This document shows positions 24,461 through 38,600 of a stretch of DNA of 64,000 nucleotides, piece after piece. Source of the stretch: Homalodisca vitripennis (taxonomy: Eukaryota > Arthropoda > Insecta > Hemiptera > Cicadellidae); contig NC_060207.1 of NCBI RefSeq assembly GCF_021130785.1, positions 193,741,501 through 193,805,500 of the forward strand, given 5' to 3'. The notes under the pieces are model-generated. The model did no database searches, was not told where the DNA came from, and saw nothing but the letters and a program-made list of their open reading frames with translations. Made by a program: the position numbers and the translations under genes. The first letter of the stretch is position 1; each line of letters starts with the position of its first letter.

Positions 24461-27119
24461 CTCTGAGTTCGTCTGTGCTATTTATTAGTCCAGCAGAAGA
24501 ATCCACGTCAACCTTGTTTACACTGTAATGTTATACCTTGTATTTTTATTACTTAACTAATATGTATATTACATTTAAATGATTTTTAATTTCAAACAGT
24601 GCCATCTCCCACAAGCAATATTGGAATGTAAAACAACATTTCTTACAATTAAGTATTAGTAAATTAGTAATTTTGTGTTTTTTACTGCCACTGAGAATTG
24701 AGGTTTACTGCCATTTTGATACATGGTTGACGTCCACTTCGTTAGATTAAATTGCGCATAGACACAGCAGACGCTCGGCGATGAACAAATATAGGTAGAG
24801 AAAATATGAACTTCAAGTTAACTATTATTTACAAATAACGATATTTTGTTACTTTGCATACACAAAGTGTAATACGTTATAGTAATCGATAAACAACTAT
24901 CGTATAACTAGCGAAGAAGGTACATGAATTTAAATCGACAAAAAATAAAGGTATTTAGTTTGTTGGCGATTTCAATGTTATCCTACTAGTCATAACACAG
25001 ACTAATGCTCTAGATATTCTTTTCGGTTACAGTTTTAGAAAAACTATTATATGTATCAACCTGACATCTAAGAGGAAAAGCACGGTGTAGACAAACAAAT
25101 TTTGTTAATTTTTCACATAACAAAATAGCTTTTTATTTAACAGTTTCTTAGAAGCAAGTACGCTGAACATGAAACATAATTTTGTGTAATAAAACTATCG
25201 AAGAATATAGAAACATGTGAATTGGAGTAGTGTTTTCCATGAAAAATATGTTGAAAGATAGTTCATAATTTTGTATAGTCACTTTTAGAGAATACAAAAC
25301 AGAACATATTAATATTTAGTGAATATTCTTTTAATTCATTAAACAGTTTTAGTTTATACGAAACAAAAGTTATTAAATAATAAAATTTTAAATGGCAGAC
25401 ATAAACTTCAAGATATTTTTATTTGACAGATCAATGGCCCACCGAACTTAAACAATTATCATAAATTAAATAAGTTTTAAGATATTGCTAGATTAAAGTT
25501 CGACCACAACAAGGGCTTGCAAAAATACATTTTTGTCAATCCCTATGGGTTACAGACAGACTTGTTATTCCGAAAATATTACTGAAACATCAAATTAAAA
25601 CTAAACTATAATACATAGTTTACTGAACTTCGAAAGTCAGTTCAACGCAAGATAAATTATAATTTGAGTATTTGTGGTAATGGGGGAGGGGGTTACAACC
25701 CCCAACCCCCTGGATAAACGTATGGTTTAGTAAGGGAACTGGGGTTTAGTCGCTAAATCATAGATAAATAAATGTTTTTGTAAAAGGGAACACAAATCAA
25801 ATTGACAAAAGCAGCGTTCCAGTCGCAAGCATAGAGCTGTATATTATCATCATACGTTGGAATGAGTTATTATGTATTGTCATGTTGGCTAACTTGTAAA
25901 AAAAAGATGATAAAGCAGTATTATTATTCATGTAACTTATTTTTTAGCTTGTAAAACTATGGGATTGGCTTCAGTTTATGTAAGTTGTGTTTTACAATTA
26001 AATTTAACGTATGGCAAGTATATTTTGAGTTATTTCCTTGATACGGATAACGCCCAGAAGTGCGTGCAGTATTTATAAGTAAAAAATACCTACGTGTACC
26101 CATAACAGCATTCCTAGCCAGAGATATTAAAGAATTTATAAAACGTGGTCCCATTCCCAATCGATATCATATCTTCTCTGAAATATATTATAGCGTATCG
26201 AGTTTAATAACTTATTAGGAACTTGCGTGGACCATGCAAAAATGGCACCATGCACATGATAAAGGAAGTAGCTTAGCATCCTCAAGAAGGGGGTTATAAG
26301 ACCATTTTACATCTATTTAAGCACCTAATGAATAGCAAAGTTTGGTAGTGCTCTGTTCAGTCTGTGTGCTCTGAAAACAGCAATAAAATAATGACAGAAC
26401 AAAATACTACGTGACTGTCAAATTTGATCAGATTGTTTAAAGAATCTGTATGGGCCTCTTAAGTTTGGCCAAAATACAAGTGCCATGTGATCCTGATATG
26501 GAAAATTCACCATTCGACATCATATAGCGGTTTTACCTTTTCATATACTTAGATTTCAACCATTAAGGAAAGACAGCAGATACAGTAGTAACAAGAAATT
26601 ATGTAAATCAATGTAATCAAAATATTCATTTTCAAACTAATTAAAAAAGTATCTTCTTAGGTATGAATTTCTTAAAGACTCCAAGAGAACGTTGTCATTA
26701 GCTATGTAAGTATAATTGAATAATAAAACAAATCTACACTAGAGTTTAAACCAAATATAATTATTTAAATTTGTACTTGTTTCGAAAAGGAAGGAAAAAC
26801 CAATTCAATTTCGGCCTTTGTTGCGATAAAACAAAACGGCGATGAGAAAGTACAAGATTATTTAGCAAATTAAGGTCTTTTAAAGCTGATGAATTAAATG
26901 AGTTCCGACTCTGAGCAATAAAGAAGCAAACAGAACGTTTAGTATTTTGGGAGATTTTTGGGGCGAATTCTTGTAAATGCATTATTAACTGCTTATTCTG
27001 ATACCCTTTTACTGCTGCGACTTGTATCTATTTTAGTTTACGAGAGTTTGTAATGTTTTCAGACATTAAGTATATATAACATTTGAATCCATTATAGGAG
27101 ACTATTCATAAGACAACGT
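24461..27119. other. Intergenic, no gene recognised
   Basis: AT-rich. The only distinctive piece is a G/C-rich palindrome at about 25681-25712 (GGGGGTTACAACCCCC with further C runs), resembling the ends of some DNA transposons. No partner end was found. Confidence 0.45.
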
Positions 27120-27548
27120 AACGATTGACCTACTTGAAACACTTATTTTGCCTGAGGAAATTCCTAGTTTTTAATCCCTCCACTGGAAATTTAATAAACC
27201 CTTGGACAAACAGAGGAGATATTAAAAGATCAAACGACATTTTGCTCGGAGGTTTCAATCTAATTGATGGAATATCAAACAAGGTCTGTTTGCAAGAATG
27301 CTCCAATAACTGTAATTGGTTGTGAGAGTGCCTGTAAACCTAAAACAACCGGATCCGGCAAGATTATTGCTCGCCGTAACTGCTTGATTGCAGCGCTGTA
27401 TCACATCTGCTGGTAATTGTACCCTGTCTTTATACCGACTTTATGGATATAACATTTCACATCCTTCTACCAGTTGAACTCCTCTTCTGGATAACTTCTC
27501 GTATTTAATAATAAAATAAGGAGTTGACTATTCAATCTCGAAATTGAT
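27120..27548 (+). repeat. Left arm of the inverted repeat
   Basis: Pairs with 33893-34395. The most conserved part is about 27165-27480. The chance ORF at 27125-27325 has no recognised homology. Confidence 0.8.
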
Positions 27549-30239
27549 GAATAACAAACTTATTATATTAACATTCAGTATTCCAACATAAAAACTGAGG
27601 AAGCAAGTTAGTTAAATTTAACATATTAATCTACTAATCAGACTATAGTTTATACGTTTTGGAAATAAATGTACTATTATATATTCGGAAAATGTTTACA
27701 AATACTGTATTGCCTTTAACCTTGTATTGAAGTACTAAATTAAGATAGGTGATAGTTATATACACACCAAACGTATCGGCTAGTACTGTTAAAAAAATAA
27801 CAGCAGATATTTTTGGATTATGTAATATAATAGTTATAGACGGTTACTCTCATCAAAGGCTTAAAAAATAAAAATTCTAGTCCTTCCTAGATATAAAGGT
27901 TAAATGCTGAATTATGTTTACCCTCCTTCCTAACCTGCATCTCGATGTGTCATGCTGCATTCAAGGAGGAAACTTTCTAAGTAAGTAAACTTTGCGGCTA
28001 CTGTTTTTGAGTTTTTAGTTTACAATATTCACGCGTTTTAGTTTTAAAACTTGGTAAAAGAATTGAAGGAGTCGGTCAGTGTTACAAGTCTTCAATGGTA
28101 TTGAAGTATTGTATAAGCCCTCACATTCTTGCATTCAGCACGGTCTATAGGTACCTACTCATTATTGTAACATTATGTTACACACAGCTTGGATGAAGGC
28201 ATAATCTGCTTTATGGAACGATTGCAGTTTCTTGTTACAGAACAAAACAATGAAACTAATAGATTAATGAAATGGATACTCGTAGAGAAGGTTACCTAGC
28301 AACATTTCAAGAATGACACTTTTGGGACCTTTATTACAATAAGGGAAGGGGACCTTGAGTACTTGACTGAAGGATTGGCATGGATTGTTTTTATGCGAAT
28401 TTCCGTATAGTGTTTTACGTATAACATGTTAGTACACAATAAGCAGAAGCACTTTTTGTTTGAAGTTTATTGTTGACGATGGATGGTTTAAAAGGATAAC
28501 AGGTTTTCGGTTATTTGTCACTGTTAATGTTACAAAATTGAAACACTACAGCTCGAGGATTTGGACATTTAATCTTTTTTAGCCTTAAAAACCCTTAAGG
28601 CATAAGGTTATTTGCCTAATTCTCAACACCTGAAGAAGTACATAGATTGGAATAATGGAAACGCAATGTTCCGTTTTTTTACTAATAACGATGGCAAACC
28701 TGTTATCTGTCTGGCGTTTTTTTATATGATTTGATAATTAAAATTAACTCGCTTGCACCGAGTAATATCTTGGTTCAAGATAGAATACTAAACTCAGTCA
28801 TCGTGTTGTAACTATTTGTACAAAGCTCATTATCGAGTCAAAACGAATGTATCAGTAATAACACTACCTTTGTCATTATTTTATTTTTCATTTGTTGTCG
28901 CCAATAAAGTGCACACTGTATAAGTTGATTACATATAATGAAATAAACAAACTCATATTGAAAACGTGATAATCATATTCATGTCACTTTCACGTAGTAA
29001 ATGCAAATAGGAGCCTTTATTAAATTTCTATGTAGAGTAAAACCTATAGCCTATTTTAGTTTGAACATTGTTGTGTATATTGTTCATGAAGATCCAAAAC
29101 ATAGAATCCTAATTAAATACATTGTTCAAAGATTATTAAACTCTATTAACGTAATTTAATATAAGTAAATTAGTAATTTAAATACATAAGCTTACAATGA
29201 TTTAACATTTAAACATTGTATTTACCTATCCCTTTTCCTGGATAATCACCTGGACAATCCTGTATTGTCAGTTTAATAGTAAACACACATTATTATAGGG
29301 CTACATTATTGAATTCACCCACAGTGTAGAGATAGCTGGAACAGTGATGGTTTCTGGTGATTCTAATGTTTACATTAATTAATGACAGTGCTTCAACCAT
29401 GTTAGAAGCACAATAAACTTGTTTCATTGCTGCAATGTTGGTATAACTGGATCAGTCTGGATTATTGTTTCTGTAACAACTTAAACCCAGTTACTGGCTA
29501 CAAACTCCAACGGCACTTTATTACCATTCCCTGTGATGCAACTTAATTGTCGTTATAAATTTAATGTTCAAAAGTACTGGTGAGATCTTTGCATAAATTT
29601 CATTTGGAAATGGATTGTTTTTCTTCAGTGTGATAGTTTAAGGAAACATTTTTGTACTACTAATATCAGACATGTAACAGTCACTACTCCAAGTAAAAAC
29701 TAATAAAATTAAATATTGACATTAATTTGTGTAAAACTCTAGCATCTAATGGAAATAAACGAATAATATACATTTTTGTATATTAAAAATTATTGTGGAA
29801 AAGAGTAAAAAATAGTATGACGCATACCGATGGCGAGGCTATCAAATTAACAAAACATAATAAAATAGAAGCGTCAGCTTCTTCACTTGAAACTAATAAT
29901 GTGACTTTAGGTAGGCTAAGTATTAGATATCTGGTTAGGCTGAAAATATATCATCGGTAAGTAATGGAAGGCCATTGACAGTAAGATTTTTGCTATTTCG
30001 AACAATGGTGATATTAATTAGAGGTAAAGAGGGAGATCATCGAGAGCTAAAGTTTATCAAGGGGGGAGCATAATCGCGCTTTTGTAAATCAAAGTGAAAA
30101 TTGAGAAATGCGATAATAAAAATCTGTTATTGGAATACTAAATTAGTATTGTAAGTAATATAAGTTCTAAAATTAGGGTTTGTTTAATTGTTATTTGAAT
30201 TAATCTATAGCATTACAATGACACTAACACAGGCAGTAT

Positions 30240-31660
30240 ATAACACAAGCTTTACTGAACCCCTGAACAGACCACCATTTGACGGCCAGACATTGGAACT
30301 ACTGCACCATTGTACCATTGACTTCTACCATTGCCTGGGCATCACTAGTAAATCCTACTGACAGCCCTGGTCATTAACCACATGGAGGAACTATTGTACA
30401 GTAGGCTGAGCATTACTAGTGAATCATACTTACTGGCCGGGTCACTAACTTCATTGGGAAACTACTGTACCTTTGGCTGGATATCACTACTGAACCCCAC
30501 TGACTTGGGTCTAGTCATTAACCACATGGAGGAACTATTGTACAGTTGGCTGAGCATTACTAGTGAATCCATACTTACTGGCCGGGTCACTAACTTCATT
30601 GGGAAACTACTGTACCTTTGGCTGGATATCACTACTGAACCCCACTGACTTGGGCCTAGTCATTAACCACATGGAGGAACTATTGTACAGTTGGCTGAGC
30701 ATTACTAGTGAATCATACTTACTGGCCGAGTCACTAACTTCATTGGGAAACTACTGTACCTTTGGCTGGATATCACTACTGAACCCCGACTGACTTGGGC
30801 CTAGTCATTAACCACATGGAGGAAACTATTGTACAGTAGGCTGAGCATTACTAGTGAATCCATACTTACTGGCCGGGTTACTAACTTCATTGGGAAACTA
30901 CTGTACCTTTGGCTGGATATCACTACTGAACCTCGACTGACTTGGGCCTAGTCATTAACCACATGGAGGAACTATTGTACAGTTGGCTGAGCATTACTAG
31001 TGAATCATACTTACTGGCCGAGTCACTAACTTCATTGGGAAACTACTGTACCTTTGGCTGGATATCACTACTGAACCCACTGACTTGGGCCTAGTCATTA
31101 ACCACATGAAGGAACTATTGTACAGTTGGCTGAGCATTACTAGTGAATCATACTTACTGGCCGGGTTCACTAACTTCATTGGGAAACTACTGTACCTTTG
31201 GCTGGATATCACTAATGAACCCCACTGACTAGGGCCTAGTCATTAACCACATGGAGGAACTATTGTACAGTTGGCTGAGCATTACTAGTGAATCCTACTT
31301 ACTGGCCGTATCACTAACTTCATTGGGAAACTACTGTACCTTTGGCTGGATATCACTACTGAACTCTACTGTAGTGGGCCTAACACACATGGAGGAACTA
31401 TTGTACAGTTGGTGAGCATTACTACTGAATCATACTTACTGGCCGGGTCACTAACTTCATTGGGAAACTACTGTACCTTTGGCTGGATATCACTACTGAA
31501 CCCCACGGACTTGGGCCTAGTCATTAATTAACCTCATCGAGAATTAATTTACCGTTGGCTGGGCATCACTAGTGAATCCTACTGACTTGGCCCTAGTCAT
31601 CAACCTCTTCGAGAAGCAATGCACCATTGGCTTGGCAACGCTAGTGAATACTATTGATTC
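30240..31660 (+). repeat. 145-bp dimeric minisatellite built from 72-bp monomers
   Basis: The anchor GGAGGAACTATTGTACAG starts at 30384, 30528, 30673, 30818, 30965, 31108, 31253 and 31391, giving spacings of 138-147, mostly 144-145. Within each unit the two halves are related (GGAACTATTGTACAGTTGGCTG against GAAACTACTGTACCTTTGGCTG), so the unit is a dimer of about 72 bases. Both edges (30240-30380 and 31510-31660) hold diverged monomers without clear dimer order. Confidence 0.92.
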
Positions 31661-33892
31661 GCCCTTTTTTGTTAACAACATTAAGACGTCCCTATTTGGT
31701 TTGGATTGTCTCTATTTTCAACAAGGAGATGTACAGGCTTATGGAATAAATACCTCAGAATAAGTAATATGAGTATTATTTTAACGATCGGGTTTCGAGT
31801 AGTTGAGCGATAGTTGGTAACAACAGATGGGCAACATACGCTGCACGTGACTACATCCTGCCTACATAAAAGATAAAACACAGTATTATTAGCTCAAACA
31901 TTAGAGCAATTTTAGAGCTCCATAACGTATCCAATACATAATTTTTGACAATATACTCAAGACTACAGTTAAGTTTGTAATGCGACAACAACTTTGATTC
32001 ATATAATTACAACATTCAAAAATACATATTCAAAAACATTACACTTGTAACTATCTTTTTTAAAGATGTAGTTTGGTTAAAAAACGATGTTGTATACTTG
32101 ATATTTGTTCAAGCGGAAATAACTACCGTTATTGTGGCTTTACTAGTTAGTACGTGGTTAATGTGCAAAGTTGTGTATCTATACTTTTAGATTCGAGAGT
32201 AGTAGGATAGTAGCGGTACACAGCATGATGGAGGGGAGACCGGGGGTTTCCTCTAGAATAATATGTGTTGATATACACAAACCTATGTTCATTACGGTGT
32301 GCCGCCCTCATCCATGCTGCCTCATATTGCCACGTCTCATATATAATATAATGATTTATAACTATTAACTATTGTAAAACTTTGTTAATATTTTATTATT
32401 AAAATGAAAAAAATAATTTTAAATTTTGCCCCCTGTTAAAGTTTATCAGGCATGTGCGTGAGCACAGAATAGTACGTGCATAAATACGGGCCTGGTTATA
32501 GTAGTTTTTCAGAAAATAAAAAAAATCATGTCAGTATCACATTTTTTTTATTTTGATGCCCATACAGATATTTTGGTTGCCGAAATGGCAGGAGCACATT
32601 TTGCAGAGTTCCTGCAATGTAGTGGGCAAAAATTCCCAATTTATGGCGTCCTTCTTAAAATTTTATAAATTTTAAGCGAAAACACTAAACGCGCTAACAT
32701 CTAAGTTATTTGGTGTAGAACCTTAGGTTGTCCGGTGTTTAAGACATTGGAGGTTGCCATATTTAGTATCAGCGCGTTGTATAATGGCACGTCTACATCC
32801 CGCGATCTTTACTTTACTTAGCAAGTCTTGTACTAAACAAATATTTTGGAAATTTTGTAATCAGAAGAGGGAAACCATTTGGGCAATAGTACCTATTTTA
32901 TACTGATTAGTGCCTTGAATAATATAGATTTGGTTATGATGACGATGAAAATCGATTTTAGTCAATAATGTTGAGTTTAAACATTTCTCTTGATTAACAG
33001 TAGGGAATTGATGGAATACATTAATTTCCAATATAAAACTTTTTTTGAAAATGAATATTGAAAAATTCAACTCTTATCACTCAATTATGAAGAAGAGTTG
33101 AGACTTCTATGTGAGAATGAGAACGAAAAAAACAATCTTTATTTGATATATGTTAGCGAAAGTCTAAGTAAATTGAATCTAGTTGGTCGATCTCTGTTAC
33201 TTTTGAGGCTATCTAACTTGAAAATATGATTCAGAAACCGCTAAGCTTTATTTTTGTCTGCAAGATGGACTTGGTAACTACTTCCAAAAAGTATAAAAAG
33301 TCGTTAAAAAGCGTCGTATTGATATCTTAAATCTTAGTGATATGATTTGGTATGTAATTTGAAGAAGAGATTATAGTGGATTCTGGCCTGAATAGCTGAA
33401 CTGATTCCTGGATGTGATGGAGTTGTCCGTCTGTCCGATTGAAAGCAATTAAAAACTGTTTGTACGATCACTTAAGACACTATACACTCTAGTAGTATTT
33501 CTCGAGTGGAACCTGATACATCTGAATAATGGGATTTCTGTAACGTTTGACAAAAGTGACCATAATAAATATTGTACTGTCCATTTCAAAAAATTTCTTA
33601 TTAAAAAAAAAAAAAAATAAATGTATTACAGTTACATTTGGTGTGCATTTAATTCCTGTCACCTATTTCAATTTCATACTTGGAGACAGCTAAGGAATGA
33701 TACAGGATTTTATGCATTGTAGCAGTACACAACACTAGAATGTTTTTTTTATATTTAAATAAGAATCGTCCAGTAGTAGTACGAGTATATCAAAAGTTAC
33801 TTTCTTCCTCGGGTCCATTGATAACATGGTATTATATAGCGTGTAAGTGAATGTTTATGTAGGACAATAGTTTTGTCGTTCAAAAACACTCT
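31661..33892. other. Interior of the foldback-like element, no gene recognised
   Basis: AT-rich, only short chance ORFs, a poly-A run near 33602. No transposase or known domain was seen. Confidence 0.45.
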
Positions 33893-34395
33893 CGGGATTG
33901 AATATTTAAATCTTTATTTTGGGTTTTAATAGGAGAAGCTATCCAGAAGAGGAGTTCACCATCAATTTCGGGATTAAATATTCAACAATTTATTTTTTAT
34001 TAAATACGACAAGCTGTCGTAAAGCGAAGTTCAACTGGTAGAAGGATGTGAAATGTTATATCCATAAAGCCGGTATAAAGACAGAGTACAATTACCAGCA
34101 GATGTGATACAGCGCTGCAATCAAGCAGTTACGGCGAGCAATAATCTTGCCGGATCCGGTTGTTTTAGGTTTACAGGCACTCTCACAACCAATTACAGTT
34201 ATTGGAGCATTCTTGTAAACAGACCGTGTTTGATATTCCATCAATTAGATTGAAACCTCCGAGCAAAATGTCGTTTGATCTTTTAATATCTCATCTGTTT
34301 GTCCAAGGGTTTATTAAATTCCTAGTGGAGGGATTAAAAACTAGGAAAAGTCCTGAGGAAAAATGAGTATTTTTAGTAGTACAATCGTTATCTTG
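33893..34395 (-). repeat. Right arm of the inverted repeat, with two 76-bp subunits
   Basis: Reverse complement of the left arm. The subunits start with CGGGATTGAATATT (33893) and CGGGATTAAATATT (33969). The left arm has a single equivalent. Confidence 0.8.
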
Positions 34396-35561
34396 CTTTG
34401 TCTTTTATAATGCAGCCAAATTTCTATGTGCTCTTTAAAGAAATGAGTTTTTAATGGAAATAAAAAAAGATACATTTTGCAAAGTAAGAGGAAATGTGCT
34501 GTAGTAGTCGAGTCATTAACAGGGTTGGACCATATATTTCGTCCTGTAAAAAACTAAATGTTTCATTTTGTGCAGCCACCGCTGAGTAGTTAAAACTACT
34601 GTTAAAAGTAGATCCATATGGCAATTACGTCAACAATCTGTATTGGAAATATGCTACATTTTGATAGTATTCTTCTACAGCACAACATTTATTCAGATTG
34701 TATTCTAGTATTGTTTTTAAAATTGTTATAAAAATATGTTTTTCATAAAAGTTTTTTCTTGTCAACACTTTTAAAAACTATACTTATGCTTACAATGGAT
34801 TGTTTTTGAATTTTAGAAACACTCAACACATGTTTTATTGGATGTAAAAGCTTATTTAGCCCGTTGTGTTTAATATTTTTTTTTAAATTTTAATCTTGAC
34901 TATAGCCCAAGTTAAAAATTTCTTTGGATAGGTAACAGCCGTTAGCAATAATACAAAATAATTTTCGGTGATTATTTACAAGCTACATTTCAAATATTCG
35001 GTTTAAATTTAAATTATTTTGTCTTGCCAGAAAGGTTACGAATTTTAATGTATTGACAATTTAGCGCAGTCATTCTCGTCATTTCACATTTTTAGATAGA
35101 AATGTATTTCAACATATGTATAATATTAGATTTAAAAAGGTACTTAATTTTAAACCTAATTATAAACCTAAAAATACTACAATTTAGCTCGTTTAGTCTA
35201 GTGTTTGTATTTGTAAGAACTTTATTTGTGCACAATACTCCTTACAATAAATATATTCTAAAAATAACGTAGCTATGGTAGGAAGGGTTTATTCAATGCT
35301 ACTAGGAAAAATACTTACATACTTAAGACTGAGAAGCCTACTTCGGTTAAATGTAGACACTTCCGGACGTTTAAATTTACTTACGGCGCCACTGTTGTTT
35401 TGGTCAGTGCTTTATTGCTCAGATCAAATTAATAAACTATACTATAAGTCTGCAGCTCTCGGAAATCTACTTCGGTCAAAAAGGCTCTTGTAATCTACTA
35501 AGAATATTCTCTGTGCCATAATTGAGTCTGCCTTGTTGTTTCATGTGCTATGGTAAAGAAA

Positions 35562-35616
<55 letters not shown>

Positions 35617-38600
35617 CGTAGGACTGAGAAACCCTTTACTGTCTAGAGGGAAGTCCTACCTAACCCCTATATATTTTCGGTATATGGTGGAGATTATTAT
35701 TAAGTTCATGCAAAGTTTCAAAAATAAGATATTTATACCATTTTTCATTATAGAGGTCTCGTTATTTTTCAGACTTTAGACTGAGAAGAATGGATCGTTG
35801 AGACAAGTTATTGTCCATTTCACAGTTTTATCTTAAGCCACTGTTAAAATTAAAAATCGCAATGTCAAGGAACCCTACCAGTTTGGAGCACCTTAAGTTA
35901 CAAAATTCAAAGCTTTGTTCATTAAGGTTGGTTTTTAATAGTGTTCATACATTATTTATAATGAATTTAATGTTTATATTTCGTACTAACCCAATTTGGA
36001 ATAAAAGTACGATATTATTACATATTGCCTTTACTGTCTGCATTACACTATTGATCGAGCACTGTTATTTTATGTTTCAGCCACTTTGTCAATCTCTAGT
36101 AGATTAAAGTGTCAGCAGATGTTTGGTGTGATTTTAAATTGATTTATAAAATATAAGTATTATAATTTTTGCCCCAGTTCCAAAATATTCGAGGAAACAA
36201 CCGATCTTTCTCTTTTATATCCTTACTCGGATTACTACGAATATTTTACAGAAAGGATAGCCGAGGTTACAGGTTTTTTTCATTAATTTTTATTTAAAAG
36301 ATACAATGTATTGAAATACGAGATTTTATTTTTATTTCGACATTAAACATAATTAACACTAATTACTGAAGAAAAATTTAACTTTCTTGATAAAAATGTA
36401 TCTAAACATCATAAAATAATTCTTGAAGTTCCATAAAATTAAATAAATCAACTAACGAAATTTATTATTTGAAACAAAAACCTACAGATTTACGTACATT
36501 AATTGGTTTCAATGGGCAGTTTAGAGGCCATTAAAACTAGTTAGCCATTAAGTTAAAACAGGTTGAAACCCATTGTGGTTTAGAAACAGTTTTAACAGTT
36601 AAAAAATTGTAACATATAAGTATCATTACTGGGATTTCAACACCATTTGAAGGCCGCTATCTGATCCGTTTACGGCACAGCTCCACCGTCCAGTAACCAA
36701 TCTGTCGCTGTCAGAGCAGCTATCGGATTTCCACTCATCAGGATTCTCTCGTAAAAAAATATCAGCTGAAATTCTTTTTAACTGTAAATAGTTCTTTCGG
36801 CTAGTCGGAAGAACTAGATAGATTTTGTGACAACCGAAATATTATTAATTTATTCTCATAAAATCTACACGTACTCAATCTCAATCTCTCTAAAAGTATT
36901 TGGTTTACATTAAATATTGATTGCATAAATCTTATAAGGAAATATTATAAGCGTTCCAGAACCCTTCTTGGTTTTTCGATAGGTTTATAAATAATGGAGT
37001 TGTTACTGTATTTACATTTGAATGGTCACATTCTTGATAATAGTACATAGATAGCCAACAATTGTGTTGATTGTCGAGGTATTGATAAAATATTTTTTAT
37101 ACCAAGTTTCCACTTGATTAGGTTATTTTATTGTTACCGTTTCCAATAGCTTAGTTATATAGCATATATCATAGTTTTGTGTTCTGGGTTCATGTTAGGT
37201 GAAGTTATGTAGAACTGTTTCTTAGTACTACTACGAAGACAATCGCAATAGGTTAATTTTTGTACAAAATCTACCTAAATGTGTTCAAAATTATAATTGT
37301 TTTAGAATAGTTTAAAGTAATACTATGTGATGTAGAGAGAATTTTTATTATCGAGATGGATTGTTTTGATAAAAGGATAACAGGTAAAGATAATCACAAA
37401 TCAGAACTTCTGTATGAAATTACTGAATAACTCTATTACTGACACTAACATAGTGTCTGTATAGTGATTATTATTTACTGACAACCTGCAGAAATCGTTG
37501 CTTAGTTGAATGCCGTTGATTAGCAAGTGCTGTTCAAGGAGATATTCCTATATGCAGGACTTATTACCTACTGGGGTATCGGAGATTGTAACAATGTTGA
37601 TGGAGTTGTGAATTAAAGATTGAAAAGTAAAGTTATATCTTTGTAAACTGATGAAAATATACAAATCTCCAATTCATTTTTCGTGCCTTAGGAAACGCGA
37701 CTTCCTAACAGACGTGATCTTCATAACACGAAACAACGAGACGGAATAAGATACCCAGAGGTAATTTTCTTCCAATGTACACTCCTTACGTCACAGATGG
37801 TAGGGAATGATGCATTGATCATGGTAATGGTCCGAGTGGCGTCTCCACTGGAGTGACGAGCCAGTATTGAGTGTTGTGATTGGAATTTTTCCCAGCCATT
37901 ATAAATCACATAAAAGTTGCTTTAGGAAGCTTCTTATTCTACATTAAGGTTCCAGATAGTACTGGAGGAGTCCTTTAAATGGCACATAATATGGAGTAAC
38001 GTGACAAAATATGATGCTGACTTGAAGTTTTTTCGAATGTTCCATAACATACCTCAAAAATGCTAAGGAACCTATCTTTGTTTAGAGTCACGGTCCGAGT
38101 TTCGTCCCTATTAGAGCTAATGTCGAGTCCGACTGGAGTAATGAGATAGGGTTTAGTAATGAGATTGAAAAAGTCACTATTTAATACCTCAGAGTTTGCT
38201 GGTGAAAGTTTAATAGGTTAAAATCAGGATCCAAATGACGTTCCTTTAGGAATCATTTGAATCATGACAGTAATTATACTATAAATTACTCCATTGTGAC
38301 ACTGGCTTTGAGTATCTTTAATTTTGTAAAATTAAAACAATTTTTCTCTTTAAGTTCCTTGATTTTAGTAAAAATATTGAAGTAGTTTTATTTTTGAAAT
38401 TGTATTTTTCAATTATGAATTAATTATTTAAAATAAATTATTGGTTTTAACTAATTAAAACATTTATTACATAGTAAATAAAGATCTATCTTTTAATATC
38501 AGTGTTTGAAATCAACCAAACCGCTTCAAGAGAGTATCTAGAATACATAGATCATTAAGCATGACAATCATCAGTATGTTTTTTTGGAAATAAAATAAAT

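Larger units (their letters stand above)
27120..34395. mobile_element. Foldback-like element with long inverted arms and central minisatellite
   Basis: The left arm (27120-27548) reappears inverted at 33893-34395. Over about 200 bases around CCGGATCCGGCAAG the arms differ at only about three positions, while outer and inner edges diverge with indels. In the right arm the inner edge is duplicated as two 76-bp units starting at 33893 and 33969. The 6.5-kb interior has no recognisable transposase and contains the 145-bp array at 30240-31640. Long arms with inner tandem subrepeats and no coding capacity fit a foldback transposon. A simple inverted duplication cannot be excluded, and exact ends and TSD are not resolved. 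Confidence 0.7.

Noticed and set aside
30382..31212. ORFs of 71-88 residues on both strands of the minisatellite
   Set aside because: Frames break between units of 144, 145 and 147 bases; no start, stop or homology suggests a current gene.
30240..31660. CRISPR-like array
   Set aside because: Units are contiguous 145-bp tandem repeats without unique spacers, in an insect-like genome.
36640..36760. Possible exon or transposase fragment (ENPDEWKSDSCSDSD on the - strand)
   Set aside because: No recognisable domain and no open frame of useful length.
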